The position numbers were made by a program, and so were the translations under genes. DNA of 64,000 nucleotides. It comes from Cellulomonas aerilata (lineage in GTDB: Bacteria; Actinomycetota; Actinomycetes; Actinomycetales; Cellulomonadaceae). The notes under the pieces were generated by a model. That model ran no database searches. It saw nothing but the letters and a program-made list of their open reading frames with translations, and had not been told where the DNA came from. Position 1 is the stretch's first letter; every line of letters starts with the position of its first letter. Location: positions 186,001 through 250,000 of the forward strand of contig NZ_BJYY01000001.1 of assembly GCF_007991755.1 (NCBI RefSeq). The letters are read 5' to 3'. Positions 58,937 to 64,000 of the stretch are shown here, piece after piece.

Positions 58937-59481
58937 GCCCCGCTGACGAGCACCAGCCGGGCCGCCTCGGCCAGCCGCCGCTCGTTGGGGTAGGCCAGCC
59001 GGTGGGGCAGGTCGCTGACCGCCACCCACTCCACGTCCTCGGCCTCCCCGTCCGGGTCGCCCTCGACGGTCAGCACGCCGCCGACGGCCCCGAGCAGGAA
59101 GTGGTGGACGACCTTGTGGACGCGGCGGTCGTCGCCGGTGAACCAGTAGTCGATGACGCCCAGGCGCCGCAGCACCCGGCCCTCGATGCCGGTCTCCTCG
59201 GCGATCTCCCGGACCGCGGCCTCCTCGGGCGTCTCGTCGCCCTCCAGGTGACCCTTCGGCAGGCACCACTCGAGCCGTCCCGCGCGGTTGCGGCGGGCGA
59301 TGACCGCGGCGTGGTGCACGCCGCCCTGCAGGCTGACCACCAGCCCGCCGGCGGACGTCTCGTCCACCACGGGCAGCGGCGGCGTGGCGGGCCGGGTGGC
59401 GAGCGGGTCGATCCGCAACGCGTGCCCGCCCGGCGGTGAAGGCACGCCGGGCGGGCGCGGCTTCGGTGCGGGGCTGGACAT
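58933..59481 (-). CDS. NUDIX hydrolase
   Basis: A 182-residue Nudix enzyme. The Nudix box is complete: GHLEGDETPEEAAVREIAEETGIEG (G-x5-E-x7-REUxEExGU). ETSAGGLVV and WCLPKGHLE are typical of the MutT-like group that often hydrolyse (deoxy)nucleoside polyphosphates or Ap4A. The ATG at 59481 is chosen over an upstream Met because the added 38 residues look non-conserved. It is the first gene of the leftward murJ operon, divergent from cca. Confidence 0.9.
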   Translation of the reverse strand: MSSPAPKPRPPGVPSPPGGHALRIDPLATRPATPPLPVVDETSAGGLVVSLQGGVHHAAVIARRNRAGRLEWCLPKGHLEGDETPEEAAVREIAEETGIEGRVLRRLGVIDYWFTGDDRRVHKVVHHFLLGAVGGVLTVEGDPDGEAEDVEWVAVSDLPHRLAYPNERRLAEAARLVLVSGA

Positions 59482-59588
59482 GCGGCCACTGTAACGACAG
59501 GCACGTGCCCCGCCCGGCGTGACCCGCGACCGCACCGGCCCGGTCGCGCCGGGGGTGCCGCGGCCGGCGTCTGGCACGCTTGGGCGTC

Positions 59589-61202
59589 GTGCCACCGACC
59601 GCGGACCACCCCGACGCCGACGCAGCCGCCGCTGCCGGCGCCGCCTCTGCCCCCGCCTCCACGCCCACCGACCGGCCCACCGACCGGCCGACCGACCGGC
59701 CGACCGACGAGGTGGCGGAGGCCGCCGACCCGCCCGCGCTCGCGGCCCTGCGCCGCCGTGCGCTGGGGGTCCTCACCGAGCTCGCCCCCGCGGCGCTGGA
59801 GCTCGGCGAGCTGTTCCGCGCCGCCGGGCACGAGCTCGCGCTGGTCGGTGGCCCGGTGCGCGACGCGTTCCTGGGGCGGGTCAGCGCCGACCTGGACTTC
59901 GCCACCTCGGCGACGCCGGACGAGTCCGAGCGGCTGCTCGCCCGCTGGGGCGACGCCCACTGGGACATCGGCCGGGCCTTCGGGACGATCGGCGCCATGC
60001 GGCGGGAGGGCCGGGGCGGCGCGGAGGTCGTCGTCGAGGTCACCACCTACCGCACCGACGCGTACGACCCGACGTCACGCAAGCCGGAGGTCGTCTTCGG
60101 CGACTCCCTGGAGGGGGACCTGTCCCGCCGGGACTTCACCGTCAACGCGATGGCGGTGCGGCTGCCGGACCTGGTGTTTGTCGACCCCTTCGACGGGCTG
60201 GCGGACCTGGCCGGCCGGACCCTGCGGACGCCGGTCACCGCCCGCCAGTCGTTCGACGACGACCCGTTGCGGATGATGCGCGCGGCACGCTTCGCGGGCC
60301 AGCTGGGCTTCGCCGTGGACGCCGAGGCGCGGGCGGCGATCGAGGAGATGCACGAGCGCATCAGGATCGTCTCCGCGGAGCGCGTGCGGGACGAGCTCGT
60401 CAAGCTGCTGCTGGCGCCGGCCCCGCGTCCGGGCATCCGGGTGCTCGTGGAGACCGGTCTCGCCGACCACGTGCTCCCCGAGCTGCCGGCGCTGCGGCTC
60501 GAGATCGACGAGCACCACCGGCACAAGGACGTGTACGAGCACTCGCTGACCGTGCTCGACCAGGCGATCGCGCTGGAGACCGGGTCCGACGGGCCGGTGC
60601 CCGCCCCGGACCTCGTGCTGCGGCTGGCGGCCCTGCTGCACGACATCGGCAAGCCGGCGACCCGCCGGTTCGAGGCGGGCGGCGGCGTCAGCTTCCACCA
60701 CCACGAGGTGGTCGGCGCCAAGCTCGCCGCGCGCCGCCTCAAGGCCCTGCGCTTCGACAAGGACACGGTCCAGGCGGTGTCCCGGCTGACCGAGCTGCAC
60801 CTGCGGTTCCACGGGTACGGCGAGGGTGCGTGGACCGACTCGGCCGTGCGCCGCTACGTCACCGACGCCGGGCCGCTGCTGGAGCGGCTGCACCGGCTGA
60901 CCCGGTCGGACTGCACGACCCGCAACCGTCGCAAGGCGCAGCGGCTGTCCGGTGCGTACGACGACCTGGAGGCGCGGATCGCCGTCTTGCGCGAGCAGGA
61001 GGAGCTGGCGGCGATCCGCCCCGACCTGGACGGCCAGCAGATCATGGCGATCCTGGGGGTCTCCCCGGGCCCGCTGGTCGGTCGCGCGTACAAGCACCTG
61101 CTCGAGGTCCGTCTCGACCGGGGCCCGCTCGACGAGGACGCCGCCCGGGAGGCGCTGCTCGCCTGGTGGGCCGACCAGCCCGAGGCCGACGGGACCCGGT
61201 GA
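59589..61202 (+). CDS. cca: CCA tRNA nucleotidyltransferase with HD domain
   Basis: A 537-residue class II nucleotidyltransferase that builds or repairs the tRNA 3' CCA end. GGPVRDAFLG and DLDFAT (metal Asp pair) form the catalytic centre (about 85-110), then RRDFTVNAMAV, DDPLRMMRAARF, and an HD hydrolase domain with LLHDIGKPATRR near residue 350. Note that tRNA-Leu and tRNA-Ile here lack encoded CCA and need it. GTG 59589 has no clear Shine-Dalgarno; TTG 59580 is the other option. An in-frame T-D-R-P repeat lies near the N-terminus. Confidence 0.93.
   Translation: MPPTADHPDADAAAAAGAASAPASTPTDRPTDRPTDRPTDEVAEAADPPALAALRRRALGVLTELAPAALELGELFRAAGHELALVGGPVRDAFLGRVSADLDFATSATPDESERLLARWGDAHWDIGRAFGTIGAMRREGRGGAEVVVEVTTYRTDAYDPTSRKPEVVFGDSLEGDLSRRDFTVNAMAVRLPDLVFVDPFDGLADLAGRTLRTPVTARQSFDDDPLRMMRAARFAGQLGFAVDAEARAAIEEMHERIRIVSAERVRDELVKLLLAPAPRPGIRVLVETGLADHVLPELPALRLEIDEHHRHKDVYEHSLTVLDQAIALETGSDGPVPAPDLVLRLAALLHDIGKPATRRFEAGGGVSFHHHEVVGAKLAARRLKALRFDKDTVQAVSRLTELHLRFHGYGEGAWTDSAVRRYVTDAGPLLERLHRLTRSDCTTRNRRKAQRLSGAYDDLEARIAVLREQEELAAIRPDLDGQQIMAILGVSPGPLVGRAYKHLLEVRLDRGPLDEDAAREALLAWWADQPEADGTR
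59668..59703. repeat. 12-bp tandem repeat in cca 5' end
   Basis: Three copies of CCGACCGGCCSA at 59668, 59680 and 59692, encoding T-D-R-P repeats in the disordered N-terminus of Cca. Frame-neutral. Confidence 0.8.
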
Positions 61203-61212
61203 GCCGTCCGCG

Positions 61213-61836
61213 ATGAGGATCTGGTCGCTGCACCCGCAGTACCTCGACCGTCAGGGGCTGGCGGCCGGGTGGCGCGAGGGTCTGCTCGCGCAGAAGGTCC
61301 TCACCGGGACGACGAAGGGGTACCGCAACCACCCACAGCTGCGACGGTTCCGCGCCGCGGGCGACGGGGCCGCGATGGGGATCGACGCCGGCACGCCGGG
61401 CGACGACGGCAGCCTCGGCACGGGCTCCGGGGCGCACGTCGCGCCGGCGCCCGGTCTGCAGCCGGGCCACCACGCGCCCGGGACGACGGTCGACGTCGTC
61501 CCCGACGTCGGGGCCGGTGCGGCGATCTCCACCTACCTGCACGCGCTGGTGGACGAGGCGATGCGGCGCGGGTACCGGTTCGACCGCGCGCTGGTCCTCG
61601 GCCGGCGTGTGCACGAGCTGCGGCTCGAGGTCACCGACACCCAGGTTGCCTACGAGTGGGAGCACCTGCGGGCCAAGCTCGCCGTGCGCAGCCCCGACGT
61701 GTTCGCCCGGTGGCGCGACGTCGTCGTCGCCGAGCCGCACCCCATGTTCCGGGTCGTGCCCGGGCCGCTCGCGGAGTGGGAGATCGTGACCGTCAGCGAC
61801 GAGCCGGGAGCGGACCCGGCGCCGCCGGCGACCTGA
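61213..61836 (+). CDS. Pyrimidine dimer DNA glycosylase/endonuclease V family protein
   Basis: A 207-residue protein of the actinobacterial group related to T4 endonuclease V, a base-excision enzyme that cuts at UV-induced cyclobutane dimers. It starts MRIWSLHPQYLDRQGLAAGWREGLLAQKVL and has GYRNHPQLRRFR, both strongly conserved in this family, and the AYEWEHLRAKLAVRSP block. Residues about 58-95 are an unusual Gly/Ala/Pro/His insert not expected in the core. Its 3' end overlaps the convergent MFS gene by 44 bp. ATG 61213, 10 bp after cca. Confidence 0.82.
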   Translation: MRIWSLHPQYLDRQGLAAGWREGLLAQKVLTGTTKGYRNHPQLRRFRAAGDGAAMGIDAGTPGDDGSLGTGSGAHVAPAPGLQPGHHAPGTTVDVVPDVGAGAAISTYLHALVDEAMRRGYRFDRALVLGRRVHELRLEVTDTQVAYEWEHLRAKLAVRSPDVFARWRDVVVAEPHPMFRVVPGPLAEWEIVTVSDEPGADPAPPAT

Positions 61837-63109
61837 GCGCCCCGTCGCGCCGCGATCCGGCCCGGTAGACCGCGGCCGTGGCGACGTAGGCGACGGCGAG
61901 GCCGGTGAACACCGCAGGGGAGTGCCCGGTGTCGGGCAGGGCGAGCGCCGCCAGCGCGGCCGCGCCCACGAAGGCGGCGTTGTAGAGCACGTCGTAGAGC
62001 GCGAAGGCCCGGCCCCGGAAGGCGTCCGCGGTGTCGCGCTGGACGATCGTGTCGATCGCGATCTTCGACCCCTGCACCGCGAGCCCGAGCAGTCCGGCGC
62101 CGGTCAGCACCGACGGCAGGGTGACGCTCACGGCCAGCAGCCCCTGGCTGACCGCGGCGAGCAGCAGCGACAGCACGATCCACGTGTGGGGTCCGGTGCG
62201 CGGCGCGAGGACCGGGGTCAGCACGACGGCGACCGCGGATCCCGCCGCCAGCACCCCGAGGATCAGGCCGAACGCGGCGAGCCCGTCCTGGCCGGGGGCG
62301 GCGAGCAGGTTGCGCGACATGAGGATCCCGGCGATGAAGACGACGCCGTAGAGAAAGCGGTGCACCGCCATCACCCCGAGCGCGCGCGCCGGGGTCCGGC
62401 GCTCGGCCAGGTGCCGCGCGCCCTGCACGAGGCCGCGGGCCAGGTCGCGCACCTCACGCCGCAGGGCGGTGCCGTCGGCCGGAGCGTCCGGGCCCAGGAG
62501 CCCGCGCGGCATCCGGGAGGCCAGCGCCGACGCGGCGGCGAACAGGACCGCCGCACCGAGCAGGACGGTGGCGTCCTTGGACCGCCCGGGCTCGAGCAGC
62601 AGCCCGACGGCGAGCCCGCCGCCGCCGCCCACGAACGCCGCACCGGCGCCGAGGGTCGGGGTCAGCGAGTTGGCGGTGAGCAGCAGCGGCCCCTCGACCA
62701 CCCGCGGCAGTCCTGCGGACAGCGCCGACAGCAGGAAGCGGTTGACGGAGAGGTTGACCAGCGCCAGGACGTACACGGCGGGGCCCACGCCGTCGACCAC
62801 GAGCAGCACCGCGAGGACCACGGTGATCGCGACCCGGACAAGGTTGCCCAGGAGGAGGACCTGCCGCCGGCGCCAGCGGTCCAGCAGCACCCCGGCCCAC
62901 GGACCGACGACGGTGAACGGCAGCAGCAGCACGGCGAACGCGGTGGCGACCCCGGTCGCGGTGCCGGCGCTCTCGGGGGAGAAGAAGAACAGGGTCGCGA
63001 GCCCGACCTGGAACATCCCGTCGCCCGCCTGGCTGGTGAGCCGGACGGCGAACAGCCGCCGGAAGTCCTTCAGGCCCAGCAGCCGGCGGAGCTCGGCGAT
63101 GACGCGCAC
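61793..63109 (-). CDS. MFS transporter
   Basis: A 438-residue membrane protein with about twelve hydrophobic segments of the major facilitator superfamily. Loop motifs such as GPWAGVLLDRWRRRQVLLLGNLVR (MFS motif A: G-x3-D-x-R-x-R) and the central loop with DPAP-rich residues are visible. The N-terminal RLLGLKDFRRLFAVRLTSQAGDGMFQVGLATLFFF resembles drug-efflux-like families such as Bcr/EntS-type exporters. Substrate unknown. GTG start; the 3' end overlaps the gene at 61213. Confidence 0.88.
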   Translation of the reverse strand: MRVIAELRRLLGLKDFRRLFAVRLTSQAGDGMFQVGLATLFFFSPESAGTATGVATAFAVLLLPFTVVGPWAGVLLDRWRRRQVLLLGNLVRVAITVVLAVLLVVDGVGPAVYVLALVNLSVNRFLLSALSAGLPRVVEGPLLLTANSLTPTLGAGAAFVGGGGGLAVGLLLEPGRSKDATVLLGAAVLFAAASALASRMPRGLLGPDAPADGTALRREVRDLARGLVQGARHLAERRTPARALGVMAVHRFLYGVVFIAGILMSRNLLAAPGQDGLAAFGLILGVLAAGSAVAVVLTPVLAPRTGPHTWIVLSLLLAAVSQGLLAVSVTLPSVLTGAGLLGLAVQGSKIAIDTIVQRDTADAFRGRAFALYDVLYNAAFVGAAALAALALPDTGHSPAVFTGLAVAYVATAAVYRAGSRRDGALRSPAAPGPLPARR

Positions 63110-63169
63110 GCCCCGAGGCTACCGGCGGGTGCCCGGGCCGGGTCCCACCCGCCCGGGTCGCCCACCCGC

Positions 63170-63284
63170 GCCGAGCCCGACGTCCCGCGCCGAGCGGGAC
63201 GTCCACGCCCAGCGCGTTTCCCCGCCGAGTGCGACGTCCCGGACCTCCGGCGACACCGGATCGGTCCACGACGTCGCACTCGGC
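63170..63284. repeat. Cluster of direct and inverted 16-bp repeats
   Basis: Three direct copies of GCCGAGNNSGACGTCC (63170-63185, 63189-63204, 63224-63239) and one inverted copy. The last direct copy and the inverted copy form a perfect 15-bp inverted repeat: GCCGAGTGCGACGTC (63224-63238) and GACGTCGCACTCGGC (63270-63284), 31 bp apart. This looks like a dispersed palindromic repeat family or an operator. Confidence 0.75.
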
Positions 63285-63357
63285 TGGGCGGGTGGTGAGG
63301 CGGGGGGGTGACGCGGGCCGGGCGGGGAGGCGGGGCGGGCGGTGAGTGGTGAAGGGT

Positions 63358-63388
63358 GAGGGCCCCGGGGCGAGCACCCGGGGCCCTC
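63358..63388 (-). terminator. Terminator after inositol-3-phosphate synthase
   Basis: GAGGGCCCCGGG (63358-63369) pairs perfectly with CCCGGGGCCCTC (63377-63388), 12-bp stem with 7-nt loop, 13 nt past the stop codon on the minus strand. Confidence 0.85.
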
Positions 63389-63400
63389 GACAGCGTGTGG

Positions 63401-64000
63401 CTACCGCTCGTTGGTCCCGGCGATGAAGGCCTCCAGCTGCGCCCGACCCGCGGTGTCCTCCATCTGCACCGGCGGCGACTTCATGAAGTACGTCGAGGCG
63501 GAGATGATCGGGCCGCCGACGCCGCGGTCCTTGGCGATCTTCGCGGCCCGGACGGCGTCGATGATGATGCCGGCCGAGTTGGGGGAGTCCCAGACCTCGA
63601 GCTTGTACTCCAGGTTCAGCGGGACCTCGCCGAACGCGCGGCCCTCGAGGCGCACGTAGGCCCACTTGCGGTCGTCGAGCCAGGCCACGTAGTCCGACGG
63701 GCCGATGTGGACGTTGCGGTCCTCCTTCTTGCCGGCCAGCGGACCCTCGTCGATGTTCGAGGTGACGGCCTGCGTCTTGGAGAGCTTCTTGGACTCCAGG
63801 CGCTCGCGCTCGAGCATGTTCTTGAAGTCCATGTTGCCGCCGACGTTGAGCTGGTACGTGCGGTCCAGCACCACGCCGCGGTCCTCGAAGAGCTTGGCGA
63901 GCACGCGGTGCGTGATGGTGGCACCGACCTGCGACTTGATGTCGTCGCCGACGATCGGCACACCGGCGGCCTCGAACTTCGCGGCCCACTCCGGGTCGGA
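63401..64000 (-). CDS. ino1: Inositol-3-phosphate synthase, C-terminal part
   Basis: The last 199 codons of a myo-inositol-1-phosphate synthase, which makes L-myo-inositol-1-phosphate from glucose-6-phosphate with NAD+; in actinobacteria it feeds phosphatidylinositol and mycothiol. Visible blocks are [21 protein letters not shown], the [10 protein letters not shown] loop with catalytic Lys, [17 protein letters not shown], and [19 protein letters not shown]. The gene runs off the right edge, so start and N-terminal Rossmann fold are not seen. Confidence 0.92.
   Translation of the reverse strand, partial: SDPEWAAKFEAAGVPIVGDDIKSQVGATITHRVLAKLFEDRGVVLDRTYQLNVGGNMDFKNMLERERLESKKLSKTQAVTSNIDEGPLAGKKEDRNVHIGPSDYVAWLDDRKWAYVRLEGRAFGEVPLNLEYKLEVWDSPNSAGIIIDAVRAAKIAKDRGVGGPIISASTYFMKSPPVQMEDTAGRAQLEAFIAGTNER

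Larger units (their letters stand above)
63110..63400. other. Intergenic gap with repeat cluster and terminator
   Basis: A 291-bp gap upstream of the MFS gene. It contains the repeat cluster 63170-63284 and the ino1 terminator at 63358-63388. The MFS promoter must be here, but I cannot point to it. Confidence 0.5.

Overview
The window is very GC-rich chromosome from an actinomycete. The gene set (DLW-39, DUF3566, CrgA, the fhaA-fhaB-pstP-rodA-pbpA-pknA-pknB cluster, class E sortase, oriC-type parS sites) and its order point to the Micrococcales; a Cellulomonas-like organism is my best guess, by inference from gene content and codon use only. I see no insertion sequence, prophage or CRISPR array. 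Most of it is the conserved neighbourhood of the replication origin.

Left end (1-11.7 kb): the 5' end of gcvP behind a tandem glycine riboswitch, a stand-alone Lsr2-dimerisation-domain protein, a zinc-ribbon protein, an aminotransferase, corA, a low-molecular-weight tyrosine phosphatase, and a second-type methionine aminopeptidase. The aminopeptidase has an unusual leader: a promoter, a near-full-length Shine-Dalgarno, a 12-codon ORF and a 65-nt three-way-junction element. A secreted ScyD/ScyE-type propeller protein, a WrbA flavoprotein and a translationally coupled tctC-tctB-tctA-usp uptake operon follow, then tRNA-Leu.

Centre left (11.9-28.5 kb): the phospho-signalling and cell-shape operon runs from fhaA to pknB and ends at a strong terminator. 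A convergent operon (DUF881 protein, class E sortase, 54-aa membrane protein, glutamine amidotransferase) faces it. Next come crgA, a palindromic DnaA-box element in a convergent gap, a rhomboid protease, a cyclophilin, an alanine-rich membrane protein, a methyltransferase, tRNA-Ala, the 39-residue DLW-39 gene and tRNA-Ile.

Origin (28.5-48 kb): leftward dnaA-dnaN-gnd-recF-DUF721-gyrB-gyrA-DUF3566, and rightward rpmH-rnpA-yidD-yidC-khpB-rsmG-parA-parB. The dnaA-dnaN gap carries a symmetric array of DnaA-box-like sites, with another box pair upstream of dnaA. Four perfect parS sites lie inside parA and parB, always in the frame reading V-S-R-E-T, and a one-mismatch site lies in rsmG. A 1.16-kb stretch between rsmG and parA has no convincing gene.

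Right end (48-64 kb): a leftward series Nudix hydrolase, DUF6049 protein, murJ, a MviN-associated pseudokinase, trxB, trxA, an aminotransferase and a D-Ala-D-Ala-ligase-family gene; rightward cca and a pyrimidine-dimer glycosylase; then an MFS transporter, a short inverted/direct repeat cluster and the 3' part of inositol-3-phosphate synthase. Functionally the window joins replication start, chromosome segregation, wall-precursor export (MurJ, RodA, PbpA) and the FHA/PknB regulatory system; FhaA (left) and the pseudokinase (right) are predicted partners by analogy with mycobacteria.
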